From: Eutreptiella sp. 'Long Island Sound 2002'
Taxonomy: Eukaryota > Euglenozoa > Euglenophyceae > Eutreptiales > Eutreptiaceae
Assembly (NCBI GenBank): GCA_964036045.1
Contig: OZ038380.1
Coordinates: 186,880,298 to 186,944,297 of the forward strand
Direction of reading: 5' to 3'
DNA: 64,000 bases
This document shows positions 22,301-33,858 of the stretch, piece after piece. The notes under the pieces were generated by a model, which saw only the letters and a program-made list of their open reading frames with translations, was not told the origin of the DNA and made no database searches. The translations under genes and the position numbers were made by a program. Each line of letters begins with the position of its first letter. The first letter of the stretch is position 1.

Positions 22301-23011
22301 CTTCCGAGATCAACCCTGCAATATGAGTCCCATTTGCTGAGCATGAATGCTGAGCATCCCCAAATATCCTGAGCAATATGCTCACCATTTTCCTGCCATT
22401 TTTTACCTTCTATGCTGTGCGTCCCAGCACCATGTGGTGGTAGTACAATACCCCACGGTCATACAATGTGCCTTGGTAATGTCCGTTGAAACGACACACG
22501 TACAGGGGACAATTCTTTGGTGGGGTTTGGGGGAGGGTTCAGCATTTTGTCACTCAGTGACACAGTGGGAGTCACAGTGGTAGTGACAGCGATGATGGAA
22601 TTGGGGTCCCCCTTTAGTTCCCCCAGCACATTGTGACAGTACTTCCCAGAATGACTGAATTTCATGTGCAACACCTTTTTTTGTCCAGTCTTGCATGTTT
22701 CAGGTGGGGCCAAGTTTTTTGGTACATGCAGCTTCCGTGAGCCCCCAAAATTTGTAGCCCACTCGGCGGCAGTGAATAGTGTCATTTGTCACTCGTCATT
22801 CTGGGAAAGGAACCTCATCCACATCCTTGGTCCTGAATCTCAGAGAACTTCAGTGGGTGAGTTTGAATCGAATAAATGTGGATTCTTGATACATCATGTT
22901 CTGCAATCTGGTGAAGTTTTCATTGCAACAGCTGCGTATTCGTCAAGAATGCTTTGCATTGCTTAGCCTGCCCCCCTCACATTGGAGATATCATTTGGTG
23001 CTTTATAGAAG

Positions 23012-23537
23012 AAGGAGAAGGAACTTCAGGGCTACAGCAGTGCATACCACACAGGTGTACACTGAACGGTGCTTTAGTGATTGGCAACACCACATCAAAC
23101 ATGCACTGAAATGGTGGTGGGAGCACAAAAGGGACTTGTATGAAAACCGGGTCACGCAGATGCACACCCCAGGGGCAGAAAGCGCAACAGATCCAGGGAC
23201 CAGAAAATACAGTGGGCAAACAAGCGCCCACGTACATGATGGACATATTTCCGCCAGGTGCACCCAGCAGAGCTTTTCTCTTTTCTTTCAGCACAGAATG
23301 TTAAACAACAACCGACTACTTTCCTTGTTTGCCCCAGTGGCGTGGCAGTTTTTGATGCTGCATGACCAGATGACAGGTTACAGGTGAGTTTCGAGTATAC
23401 GCCCCACCACCACGTGTGGTATGCGGGCCAGGTACCGCACGGGACAACATATGTTGTACTGACACTGTCATCACTGATCCGGCCCATCTGGCCGAGCACT
23501 TACGAAGAACTTGTAAGTCTGAGCACCAAAAAAAAAA
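23012..23537 (+). mobile_element. Retroposed insert, second copy (in unit 3)
   Basis: Same insert, poly(A) and target-site duplication as 9477-10002 at offset 13535. One insertion event happened before units 2 and 3 separated, so this is not an independent insertion. Confidence 0.88.
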
Positions 23538-23752
23538 ATCATTTGGTGCTTTATAGAAGCCCTACGGTGTGTAGTGGAGCTGGGGGCTGTGCAACGTCAG
23601 CAAAGTGTGGAAGCTGGTTGGTGTACTGCAGTGGCAGTCTCAGTTGTCAAGGTTTCGCGTGGCAAGGTCTTGCATACTCTCTGGAGCTGCCGAAAAGGTT
23701 GAGAAAGGGCACCAGTTTGTGTTTCTCGGTTTGTCAGGCCCGCAGAGTCTCA

Positions 23753-24898
23753 ATGTATGCACCCACCAGCTCTCCTGGGGCCTTCTACGGTCCGCCGTCC
23801 AGTCTACCGCCGCTGCCCGGTGCTGCACCTCCGGTGGTCACCGAGCCGGTGTACAACTACGCTCCCATGGAAACGGCTGCAGTGGCATCCACCAAGAAGT
23901 TGAAGGTTGTGGCTGGCGTATTGGGTCTCCTCAGTGTTCTACTCCTTGCGGCCACCATCACTCTCGGCGTCTTGTATGGCACCAAAGGAGGTGAAACAAC
24001 AGTGACTGTTGCGCCAACCACCGGTCCACCATCTGGGACGAACCCGTGCAGTGGGACGGACCCCGGGTTTTCCTCCATTGATTGCTTTGATTCAAGTGGT
24101 AACGTACAAGCCCTCGAGCAAGCTGGTGCAAATGTGACCTCCGGTTACCAGGGCTCTTTCAATGCCAGTGGCCGTACACCGATTACGACACCTTTGTATG
24201 CGGCTGGCCTGTGTCCAGTCAACGTCCACTGGCATCTTGGAACTGAGCACTATTCAGCGGGCCAGTATGACGAAACTGGAAGTGGACCCAGTACCACAGT
24301 TTCCTCAGAGCAGATGGGTTACCAGTGCACGTCCTATGACTCGACTGACTCGAAGTTCACCACGGCATACAACTGGCAGAACTGCGTGAATATGCAGGTA
24401 GGTCAGACTTACGAGGTTCACTGGCCGAGTTCTGCTGCTGGAGCGTGTGGTACACTCAACCAGTACCAGACTCCTTTCGCAGATGGCGTGTTCTGCAATT
24501 GGGCAACAGTTGGGAATACAACCTACGAACAAATTGGTGTGCAGGCCCAGGTTTTCATTGTGGTCAACGATGAAAGTTACTACTACCCCAACCTCATCCG
24601 CGGAATGATCGTTGATGCCACCAGCGGACATGGCTCAGACATGGCCCTCTACACGGGATCCACCACTGGCTCATCCAAAAGTAACACAGTTTGCTCCCAG
24701 TACGCTCCCATCACATGGCAGGTTGACCGCAAGTGCTGGCCCATCTCTGCCTCATCCTTCGACAAGATGTGTGCTGATATGAAAGCAGAGCGTGATGATA
24801 TGTCTTCGGACCTCTATCCCCATGGCTCTCGTGTGCTAGTTGCTAATGCTTTGGCAGCAAATAATCAAGTCAGTGCCGACTTTACAACCTACCCGTAG
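23753..24898 (+). CDS. Delta-class carbonic anhydrase, membrane anchored (copy 3)
   Basis: Protein identical to copy 2: 381 residues, anchor at ~51-74 with Val62, His159/161/166 cluster intact, stop at the same place. The start is set by the ATG shared by all three copies. With identical flanks, copies 2 and 3 are either a very recent duplication, a converted pair, or one copy placed twice by the assembly. Tandem intronless families are typical of several algal lineages. Confidence 0.9.
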   Translation: MYAPTSSPGAFYGPPSSLPPLPGAAPPVVTEPVYNYAPMETAAVASTKKLKVVAGVLGLLSVLLLAATITLGVLYGTKGGETTVTVAPTTGPPSGTNPCSGTDPGFSSIDCFDSSGNVQALEQAGANVTSGYQGSFNASGRTPITTPLYAAGLCPVNVHWHLGTEHYSAGQYDETGSGPSTTVSSEQMGYQCTSYDSTDSKFTTAYNWQNCVNMQVGQTYEVHWPSSAAGACGTLNQYQTPFADGVFCNWATVGNTTYEQIGVQAQVFIVVNDESYYYPNLIRGMIVDATSGHGSDMALYTGSTTGSSKSNTVCSQYAPITWQVDRKCWPISASSFDKMCADMKAERDDMSSDLYPHGSRVLVANALAANNQVSADFTTYP

Positions 24899-24932
24899 CT
24901 TCTCAAATTTGTAATTTCAAGCTTCATATATT

Positions 24933-25242
24933 CCTCTCAGTATGCTCCCAGCACTGGCCATCAACACTTGGCAGGGTGACCGCAAGTGCTGGGCCATCTC
25001 TGCCTCATGTTTTGACAAGATCTGTGCTGATATGACAGTAAACAACACCGTTTGCTCTTTGTACGCTCCCATTATGTGGCAAGTTGACGGCAAAGTGCCA
25101 CCTTATCTCTGCCTCATCGTTCGACAAACTGTGTGGTGGTATGAAAGCCCAGTCTGATGACATGACCTCTGACCTCTCCCCCGGGGGCTCTCGTCAGATA
25201 GACATTCACCCGTTGGCAGCAAGTATTACGACTTCACTTTAG
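24933..25242 (+). pseudogene. Decayed C-terminal repeats after copy 3
   Basis: Identical to 11398-11707. Non-coding relic of two partial duplications of the last ~60 codons. Confidence 0.8.
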
Positions 25243-25559
25243 AGGGCAGGCTCTCACTCCGTCTTGATTTCCACACCAGGGTGATTGGAACCTCAAGAAC
25301 TTCCGGCAGTATATTGTTTGACAATGTGGTCTGGTAGCGTGTTTTGACAGGCACGCCGCAACCCCTGCAGGGCACAGACCCATCCCATTGTACATGCTTA
25401 TTATATGAGTATATCCATTGATGGTAGGCTGGCACTCCGTTGGATGCTCTCCCAACATTTGGCGATGGCATTTTTGGAAGTGTGAAGTGTTTGGTTGCTC
25501 ACTTGTTTGCTAGTTAACTGGATATACGCCTGTCTGGATTGGACCTCCGACCTGTTCTT

Positions 25560-25845
25560 AAGAAGCCCCGAAAATTTTTTTCGTTAAGGACAGCCCCCAG
25601 GGACCACCAACCGCAAACTGCCAACCGCTGCCATCTGACAGCCACCACCAACCGCCCACCGCCAATCGCTGCTAAGCGCCCTTTGTCGCTGGCCGCCAAC
25701 TGCCAACCCCCACCAACCACCAATTGCCAACCACCAGCCGACGCCAGCTGCTGCCAACCGCCACCAACCACCAATTGCCAACCACCCACCAATGCCAGCT
25801 GCTGCCAACTGCCACCAACCGCCAACCGCTACCAATTTTAGGGCG
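25560..25845 (+). repeat. CCAACCGCCA-type minisatellite (second tract)
   Basis: Counterpart of 3885-4180, with small internal deletions and the same leader. It shows that the duplication extends beyond the carbonic anhydrase unit. Confidence 0.85.
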
Positions 25846-25851
25846 GGCGGG

Positions 25852-25990
25852 GTGGGTGACAAGGGTTCTGTTTTGATTCCAGGGACATGTAGAGCTATTT
25901 CATCCAGGAGGGGTCCTGGCCTTGGTTTTGGTGGAGTTACCCCAGAGGTCTTTGAGCCCATGGATGTAAGCAATGGTGCAGGCTGTGTAT
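25852..25990 (+). repeat. 5' fragment of the DIRS-type element
   Basis: About 140 bp matching 4210-4350 (gacatgtagagctatttcat onward), ending before the RT pseudogene begins. Confidence 0.75.
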
Positions 25991-26129
25991 GGTTCGGCCA
26001 CTGCTTCATTTAAGGCGAAAGGTCTCCTCACTGCTTGGGGCCGCGTCTACTACTGACAAAAACTTCAACATGTGTGTTTCTGTTCGACTGACTGCTGGCC
26101 TGGCTAAGGGCCTGATTGGCTGCCTGTCA

Positions 26130-26330
26130 ACCTTTCTTCGAGGTGCACTGCCGAAGGCAATAGAATTTTTGGAAATTTGATTTTTCATGAAACCCTTCTG
26201 TTGCCCCTAGAATGGATTCCGGTGATGATTTGGTGACAATGGGGACATGGGGACCCCTGTAGTGGCCGCTAGGCCTATGTAGCCCGTGCCATGGGCCCTC
26301 CGAAAGCCCCAAAATTGTTGTTGTGTAGGC
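26130..26330 (+). repeat. Dispersed repeat R2, copy A
   Basis: The stretch tcgaggtgcactgccgaagg to gccatgggccctccgaaag recurs, diverged by perhaps 15-20 percent, at 27865-28060. Its first ~30 bp recur at 28530, fused to the CCAACCGCCA leader. No ORF. Confidence 0.7.
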
Positions 26331-26839
26331 TATTTAGTAACAGTTGAAGAGGTTGTTAGATCAAAGCCAGGCGGGCTAAACGCCACATACCCCCCCCCCC
26401 CGTTTTTGGGCCTTTTTGGGCCTATTCATGTACCCTACCCCAAGGGGTTGAATTGTCAGTTTAACCCCTCATAAAATCATGATTTTGTCCAATAAACGCA
26501 TCCCCCAATGAGTTTTTGGTCCGCCCCCCCCCCCAACCCCCCCCACTTGAACCCCCTTTTCTGACGTTTTGAGGGAGGTGGGGGGGGGGGGGGGGGATGA
26601 CTCCCCCTTTCCTTTTGGTCGAAAATCATGAATCTGTTGGTTTTTTGCGATTTTGAGCCAAAAAAGTGTTTCCGGTCCCGACTCCATGGGGTTTGTATGG
26701 GCCGGAGTGGGACGAGCGCTGGTGCAGTTTATGCACTTTTCAGCCGTTTTTGCTATGTTGGCGGTTTTGGCGACCTCGGTGACCCCGTGGTACACACTTT
26801 GAGGGGTGTGAGTGGGGATGTTGTGACAACATATGCCTA

Positions 26840-27202
26840 CCCCCCCCCCCCCTTGTATAAGCTACGCCCTTGTCCAAGCTACAGTAGGCGTAGGGACCGT
26901 AATAATTGTGTACATAATTTTAATTACGTACGAAATGTAGTGCGGCCACATAAGACATGGGTTTGTCGTCACATTTGCCAATTACATGGAGCCATGGACA
27001 CATGCAACATGCCACATGCAAGGCAAATTTATTCCCAAGAATTTGAAGTTGTCCGATTTGTCCACCCATACCATGCACGCGCGCACGTTTGTGTCGGTAG
27101 GTGTATGTGTTTCGCGCAAGCTACGCCCTTGTCCAAGCTACAGTGGGCGTAGGGACCGTAATAATTCCGTGCATTGGTGTAGCTTATACAAGGGGGGGGG
27201 GG
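26840..27202 (+). mobile_element. MITE-like element with terminal inverted repeats
   Basis: The left end is a C-run of 13 followed by ttgtataagctac. The right end is the inverse, gtagcttatacaa followed by a G-run of 11. Both ends are flanked by the dinucleotide TA (26838-26839 and 27203-27204), as expected for Tc1/mariner-type insertion. Inside, a ~50-bp block (aagctacgcccttgtccaag to accgtaataatt) occurs twice in direct orientation, near each end. Length 363 bp, no coding capacity, so it would need a transposase from elsewhere. Confidence 0.65.
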
Positions 27203-27318
27203 TACTAGGATATGAAAAGACGGTTTTTGCCTTGCTTACGGCTGGTCACAGCCCGTGCCAAAGACGCAAAAATGACTGTTTCCACCAATACTGGCTTACA
27301 TGAGTGAATGGGCCTGTG

Positions 27319-27840
27319 CACAACCTGCTGATGCAGTTTTTCACCCTGGGCAGCTCAAAAATCGAAGTTTCCGAAACGTATTTTGTTTTATATTGTGACC
27401 ACACAATATGACCATCCAAGGTATGTAAGGCGTGTTTTAGGCCGTATTTATGTGTTTTTCACCTTATTTTGGTTTTGGGTGCGGGGGGTTTCTCCCAAGG
27501 GATTGGTACACAACCTGCTTATGTGGTTTTTCACCCTGGGTAGCTCAAAAATCGAAGTTTCTGAGACTTATCTTTTTGATATTGTGATCACCGAAAATGA
27601 CCATCCAAGGTATTCAACCCGTATTCGTGTGTTTTTCACCCTATTTGCGATTGGGTGCGGGGGGGGGGCGGGGGCAAATGGGATTGGTGCACAACCTGCT
27701 TCTGCATTTTTCAGCCTATACAACTCAAAAATTGAAGTTTTTGAAACTTATTTTTTTGACATTGTGATCGCCTAAAATGACCATCCAAGATATGTAAAGC
27801 ATGTTTTAGCCCGTATGTATGTAGTTTTTACCCTATTTAG
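27319..27840 (+). repeat. ~185-bp diverged tandem repeat, three units
   Basis: The marker cacaacctgct starts at 27319, 27509 and 27690, each followed by gcagtttttcacc-like, ctcaaaaatcgaagttt and atgaccatccaag blocks and a G-run. The array is interrupted by repeat R2 and resumes at 28098. Confidence 0.75.
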
Positions 27841-27859
27841 GGTGTGTGTTGCTTGGGGT

Positions 27860-28085
27860 AGATTCTCTGCGAGGTGGACTTGCCGAAGGCAATAGAATTT
27901 TTCACATTTCGACTTTTTCCGAAACCCTCATGTTGCCCCATAGGATGGGTTTGGGTGATCATTTGGTGACAATACGGGTACTTGGGCGCCCATGGGGACC
28001 CACGTAGTGACCACCGGGCCCATCTAGCCCGAGCCATGGGCCCTCCAAAAGCTTCCCAATTGCTGGTTGTAGGTGGTTCAATGGC
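27860..28085 (+). repeat. Dispersed repeat R2, copy B
   Basis: Matches 26130-26330 and splits the ~185-bp array into two blocks, so it probably arrived later than the array. Confidence 0.7.
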
Positions 28086-28097
28086 ATTTGGTGTGTG

Positions 28098-28515
28098 CAC
28101 AAACTGCTTGAGCAGTTTTCCGGCCTCTACAGGTCCAGAATGGAAAATTTTGCAAATTTTTTTTGATATTGTGACCCCTCACAATGATGAAATATCCTAT
28201 GTAAAGCATGTTCTAGCCCCTCTTTGTGTGTTTTTCACCCTATTTGGGTGTTTGGGGGGGGGGGTCTCCCAAGGGGGCCAGGGCACAACCTGCTTATGCA
28301 GCTTTACAGCCTCGGCACCTCAAAAATTGAAATTTCTGAAATTGATTTTTTTTTGATACCCTGACAATCCAAAATGATCAAATATCCTATGAAACGCATG
28401 TTTTAGCCCCTGTTTATGTGTTTTTCACCCTATTTGGGTGTTGGGGGGGGATCCCAAGGGGGCTGGGGCACAACCTGCTTATGCAGTTTTATAGCCTCGG
28501 CAGCTAAAAAATGGT
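28098..28515 (+). repeat. ~185-bp diverged tandem repeat, second block
   Basis: Further units begin at 28098 (variant cacaaactgct), 28284 and 28469. Same family as 27319-27840. Confidence 0.75.
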
Positions 28516-29090
28516 CGTCCCTCTCCCCTCTTCGAGGTGCCTTGCTGGAGGCAATAGAATTTTTTTAGTTCAGGACAGCCCCCAGGGACCACCAACCGCA
28601 AACTGCCAACCGCCGCCATCTGAGCCCCCAAAAAATAGTTTGGGCGATTCATTTTTGTCCAACTGCCATTTTGTGTTTGGCAATGTGTGCTCACTGCTGT
28701 TTGGAAAAAAACTGACCCCCAATTTGTCTGGCACAAGCAATATCGTAGTGGTCAGTGCCGCCGTCTAATGAAATCCCCAGGAAGAGCAACAATGGGGGGA
28801 AAGAAAGCAAAGTGAACACTGTTGTTGGCGGAATGGGTTAGAGGAAATAGCGAAAGCAACAAGGGTCCTTGCATCATTCAAGTGTTGACAAACGATACAC
28901 CGTCCGGAGTATTTATTTCATCAACCTATTTTTTTGGCGAAATCCTGCTTTCGGAATATCAGAATTATTTGATCAAATTGTGTTTCTTGTTTTTCTTGCG
29001 TTCACAAAAAAACACCCCGGATTAAATATTCAAAATATTCAAGTTTCTACGGTGCACAATCCACGCAAACAACCCTACAATGTGCAAGAT
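28516..29090. other. Repeat fragments then unique AT-rich DNA
   Basis: 28530-28622 is a short R2 piece fused to a CCAACCGCCA leader. The rest is AT-richer unique DNA with no supported gene. Confidence 0.5.
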
Positions 29091-30175
29091 TGACTTCACC
29101 CGTGACACCTTAGCCTAGGACCATAATATAGCAGCCAAAGCTTGCGTACTTAGAGGTCTCCATTTCCAAATTGAATTCATTCACGAACCAGTTAATCGTC
29201 TGACATAGAAGAAGGATCTGCGCTGCGCAATACTTTCAGGCGCATTTACCTAGAACGGTGCGGGCTCCTGAAATGGCAGCTAGAAACAGCAAACCCCGTA
29301 GTGGTACATATGGTGGCTGTGTAAAAGTAAATGTCCACGCCGCGCTTGCACGGGCGCCGCGTTAGGTGCTCCCTTTGGACATTGGGTTCCAAAACTCTTC
29401 GAGGTGAAACCAAGTAGCCCTGAGCCTTCATAAATCGAGCTAACCATACAACTCCTCAGTCAATCCCTCTCACCGACAAATCGTCAAAATATCTGTTTTG
29501 AGTTCCGGATGCTCAAGGTGTCATTGAGTGTACTAAGGAGAACCCCAAAAGGCAGAAGGTCCATTTGCGTACGGTACTGAATGAAAATGACTGGGGATGA
29601 CAAACAGATCATCAAAGTAATGAGCATACGGAACACTAGAATCAAATGCGAACCCCAAACGTCTGGGCATCATCATCTCCATAGCCCTAGCCACATGGTG
29701 CCCCGTTGTGTCCTCACAAACAGGTGGAGACAACCGCCAGCAAAAGGGCAAGCGACCGCAAATTACACATGGCCTCCTCCCCCGCCACCTTGAATGTGCC
29801 CCAGGCTTTCTCCGGCAGCCGCAACGTTGGGTGGTACCCTTTGTAAAAGTGCACACATACCAAGCCCATACCCGACCACCAGGCCTCTGCACACAAGGTC
29901 CTACCTTATAGTTTACTTGGAAACTTCATTCCTCATCAGTCTTTGGAATAACAAACATGGGCACGGAAGGTCCCTTGCCATAACCCGGATTCCCTGTCTC
30001 CACTCTATGAAGCCCTTGCTCATACACAGCCCGCACCATGGCTTCCACCCACAGGCTCAAAGACCTCTGGAGTATCTCCACCAAAACCAAGGCTAGGAGC
30101 CCTCCTGGATGAAATAGCTCTAGATGTCCCTGGAATCAAAACACAACCCTTGTCACCCAACCCCTTAGCAGCGAC
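29091..30175 (-). repeat. Inverted copy of the DIRS-type retroelement
   Basis: The reverse complement matches about 4190-5250: gtgacaccttagcctagg at 29103 mirrors the 3' side, and the leader lies at 30100-30175. This copy is more diverged at its 3' end than the direct copies are from each other. Confidence 0.8.
29533..29930 (-). pseudogene. RT fragment in the inverted copy
   Basis: Minus-strand frames contain LRLPEKAWGTFKVAGEE in one frame and LPFCWRLSPPVCEDT with YFDD (29619-29608) in another, the same frameshift arrangement as the RT at 4339-4870. The shared disablement means the copies descend from an already broken element. Confidence 0.65.
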
Positions 30176-30819
30176 CTCGCCTGGTGGTGCATGCTCAGAG
30201 CGAAGTAGTGGCTGGAGCGGAGTGTGGTTGTGCAGGCTTAGGGGCTGCTGGGTATTGTTGTGTGGTTTGGGGGGGGGTCAATATGTTAGGGGGGTGGGTC
30301 CCGACATTCTGATGGGAAGAAGCAGTGGTCCGTGTCCGTCTGTCCAAACCTCAACGAAGCAACAAGAGCAAAACAAAAAAAGTGCGCAGATGGTGTCAGC
30401 ACCGTTTGAGTAGCACGCGGTCAGACCCCTTCCGTCTGGCAGGCGGTGCAGTGCCTAAGGGCCATGGCGCTCCGGGGCCTTCACGCATAACATGCAGGCA
30501 GGTCAGTGGAGGCTGAGGAGTGTGTGGACAACTGACCCCCCTCCCCCCATCCTCGGGAACTACACAAGGGTGGTAACTACTGTTGCATTGGGGGAACAAT
30601 TCGTGCAAAGCATGGGGCATGGGTCCCACACCTATCCCAGGGTCCCCTGACGTGAGAATGTGAGAGAAAAGTTTCTTGTTTCTCATAGCCATCGCATAGC
30701 TTGTGTGCGGTGTCCACGTTTCGGTTGACATGCATGGTCCCCAGGGCAGTGGGGACAATGGGCACACATGGCTGGGGACTGATCAAAGAGGGTGGAGGGG
30801 CGGGAGGGGCAGTGTAAGA
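30176..30819. other. Intergenic, no gene seen
   Basis: No coding frame, repeat or RNA that I can support. Confidence 0.5.
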
Positions 30820-31195
30820 TTGCTGCTGCTGTTGTTGTTGCTGCTACTACTGTTGTTGGCTGTTCCTGGTGGTGGTGGTGGTGGTGGTGGTGGTGGTGGT
30901 GGTGGTGGTGGTGGTGGTGTGGGTGGTGGTGATGATGCTGCTGCTGCTGCTGCTGCTGTTGTTGTCGCTGCTATTGTTGTTGTCGCTGTTGTTGTTGCTG
31001 TTGTTGTTGTTGTTGTTGTTGTTGTGGTGGTGGTGGTTGTTGGTTGTTGGTTGTTGGTTGTTTGTTGTTTGTTGTTGGTTGTTGGTTGTTGGTTGTTGGT
31101 TGTTGGTTGTTGGTTGTTGGTTGTTGGTTGTTGGTTGTTGTTGTTGTGGTGGTGGTGGTCGTTGTTGTTTGTTGTTATTGTTGTTGTTGTTGGGT
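30820..31195 (+). repeat. (TTG)n/(TGG)n compound microsatellite
   Basis: Blocks of gttgtt, ggtggt, gctgct and ttggttg extend over ~375 bp, giving poly-Val/Leu or poly-Thr/Asn frames in all registers. A smaller (att)n tract is at ~31400-31435. Confidence 0.95.
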
Positions 31196-33300
31196 CTGCA
31201 ACACATGCTCTCAGCTCTGAATGGAGTAGTTTGAAAAGGGGGGTGCAGTGCGCATGCACACACAAAGTGTGAATGATGCAATTGTACCTCGGGGCAAAGC
31301 CCAAAACTGTGATTTGGTGTGCAGATTTATGCCCATCAACTTGCTTTTTGAATGAATTTCCCTACTTTGGCCCCTCCTTTGCTTCACGGGCTACTGATAT
31401 TTTACTTATTATTATAATTATTATTATTATTTTACTATTGTTTTACATGCCACACACGTCATTCACATCCGGCGTCTGACGTCTTGGATCCGCCTCCTTC
31501 GCAGCCCAGCAGCTGTTGGCATCTAGTTCTCTGCAGTCTGCACAAGGGCCCGCCCTTCTCATGTGGGCCGCATGGTAGTAGTTCTGTGTATTGGCAAACC
31601 TCAATTGTACATAGCATGCGCCACACTACTGGACAAATGCAAACTCTTGTTCCTCTTTGCATTCTTGCGCGGATGCCTGCCAATATCTATCCGTTGAGGT
31701 CTCGTGGCTGTCCATTGAAAGTGCCTCCACATTGGCATGGCAGTGCGTACAGGCGCTGCCGTATTGGATGCGCTGTACACAGTACATAGTACACACTACA
31801 ACACAGTACACATTATTACCAAGCCACCCGTCGTGAAATAAATGCTCTCAAGGCTAGAGTCTAGGTATCCGCCAACTTCTTTGCTCCAAAGCTTGCACAC
31901 TATGCACATGACAAGACGGCAAAAGTCAGCATAATGCGGCGATTATATGGCAATTGCGAGCAGTAGATAAGCATGCGCGGCAAGCAGGAGACAGGGAGAG
32001 AGTGTGTGACTCCTAGCACCCCACGGGTAACGCGGGGATGCATAGTGCAAAGAAAGAGTGTGCGACTCATGCGTATGAGCAAAGTGTGTCAGGGCTCCAA
32101 TGGAGTAGATTGCAGCAGGGAGATGTGAAGGTTGTGGAGGACTACGGGCTGACCATAAGTTGTAGGTGAGCGGTCCAACCAAGGGACAGAGTCACAAGCC
32201 ACAAGGCACCCAGAAGAGCTAGCGCATGATGGGTTGGGAGGCGTATGAGTCGTCCTACAGCATGTGAGGCTCCCAGATCAAGGTAAGCCGCAACACTAAA
32301 ACAACTGTGACCCACCAGCTGTTTTACCACCAGTTTCTTTCATTTGGCAGCTGCAGTGAGCATCGCATGAAAAGCACTGCAAGTCGCTCGAGCAATTTTT
32401 CGAAATGTTGCATCTTTGTTGAGCCAAGATTGTCTGACGGAATAGACCCACCACCATTAGCAGTGGTCAGGTTAGGCAGCTTTCCAGAGGTGTGTTTGTC
32501 GGTTAACAAGTAGGCAGATGGCTATAGAAAGGTCAACATGACCCTATGCTGTGTACTCCTCCCATGTCCCATAGGTGCCTCAATCAAAGTGAAGCGCAAG
32601 ATTCGATACGAAAGGAGTGCCCTATGAGCACCACATGGTGTATTACACGATGTATTGGTTGTGAAATTTCCAATTCACAACCATTTCCCACAATAAGTAG
32701 TTGGCCACTGATACACACAACCCGTGTACATGACAGAACGCAACACCAGACAACCCTACATGGGTTGAAGGTACCCGAATCAATTGTGTGTGCACTATTT
32801 GACACCCTCTTCGCGGTGGTATCATGTGTTGAAAAAGCACAAAGTTGTGCGACCAAGTATCCCATCGTTTGCCACATCATGCCGTGGCCTCCCGAATAGG
32901 GTGCAGTGCACGTACAGTGCATGGCATGGTGCTGCATCAAGCATCCGCACTAGCCGCCGGGCCCGTGAGTGTTGGAGGGTGGCAAAATTCCCCATTTTTT
33001 CCGTCGGTGACCACACTGACTTGATTTTCACAAGGGGAACCGTGGGAAAGGTCTTCGGCCATGGGGGAAATGAGGCGTCCCATTTTGCCCCATTGTTCTC
33101 GTACTGCAGCAGTTGTTCCCGCATTTTCATCATTATATCTTGATGCTTCCTCACATTTCTCCATTTCCCTTCAACCCCCCCCCCCTTTTGTAGACTTCCA
33201 ACTTTTGGTTTGCAAAAATCATCAAAAAACATTAAAATTATAGTTCCTCAGGAGAACTGTAGTTCGGGTAGCATAATCCCTCTTTCCAAAGCATCGCAAT
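31196..33300. other. Unique intergenic DNA, no gene seen
   Basis: Only short frames without recognisable motifs. A C-run lies at ~33175-33186. The next supported feature is the gag-like ORF at 33358. Confidence 0.5.
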
Positions 33301-33357
33301 CCTAGATGAATTTTTTGTGCCTATTTTTTGTCTTCCAGTGGTCTTTGTATTTTTGCC

Positions 33358-33858
33358 ATGGTGGGGCAGGAGGGAGTTGTAGACAATTTTACCCAACCAG
33401 CGGGCGGAACACCGAACTCGGTGGCTCTGCCCCAACTTGATGATGCAGGTGCACAGGGTGGGAAACCACCGAAAGCAGTGAAGATCCAGATCAGACAAAT
33501 GCAGCCCTTGAGTCGTTTGGTCCTGTATCGGGTAGCCCACTACGAGGGGTGGTCTGGGTCCCTGCCCCACAATCTTATCAACATGGCAGTGGATGACGTC
33601 CTCAAGAGGGTGACGGAGGCCAGAGTCTCGGAGCACATCATCCAAGAACTACAGGGTATGTGTCGTGGGATGCCTGTTGACCGGTCATGGTTGGTTCTGG
33701 CTACATATGAGCTCTGGTCAGGAGATAAGCTGAGAGCGGCCCAACGTCTATTTGAGGTAGGAGCGAGATCATGGAATGGAAGAGTTGGATGCTCCGGAAT
33801 GTTCAGAGGCTGCGAGTGCAGTACCACCAAAGCGTGCAGGCCGGGCACACAGAGATAA
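33358..33858 (+). CDS. Gag-like ORF of a tyrosine-recombinase retroelement
   Basis: 166 residues opening at an ATG in good context (gccatgg). I find no family match. Residues ~50-135 have a regular pattern of hydrophobics and charged residues (for example LYRVAHYEGW, VDDVLKRVTEARVSEHII, SWLVLATYELW) that could be a helical capsid-type fold. The last ~30 residues look out of frame. Position as the first ORF of the element supports a gag role, by inference only. It overlaps the next ORF by 83 bases in a different frame, meaning either a frameshift mutation or a genuine overlap. Confidence 0.5.
   Translation: MVGQEGVVDNFTQPAGGTPNSVALPQLDDAGAQGGKPPKAVKIQIRQMQPLSRLVLYRVAHYEGWSGSLPHNLINMAVDDVLKRVTEARVSEHIIQELQGMCRGMPVDRSWLVLATYELWSGDKLRAAQRLFEVGARSWNGRVGCSGMFRGCECSTTKACRPGTQR

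Larger units (their letters stand above)
22438..25516 (+). repeat. Carbonic anhydrase duplication unit 3
   Basis: Same as unit 2 at offset 13535 over about 3.08 kb, then continues, like unit 1, into the CCAACCGCCA minisatellite and a piece of the retroelement. The ancestral arrangement was therefore gene - minisatellite - retroelement, and unit 2 was cut at gctagttaactg. Confidence 0.9.

Noticed and set aside
30703-31272. Poly-Gly/Val/Leu frames and minus-strand Thr/Asn frames
   Set aside because: Microsatellite translation only.
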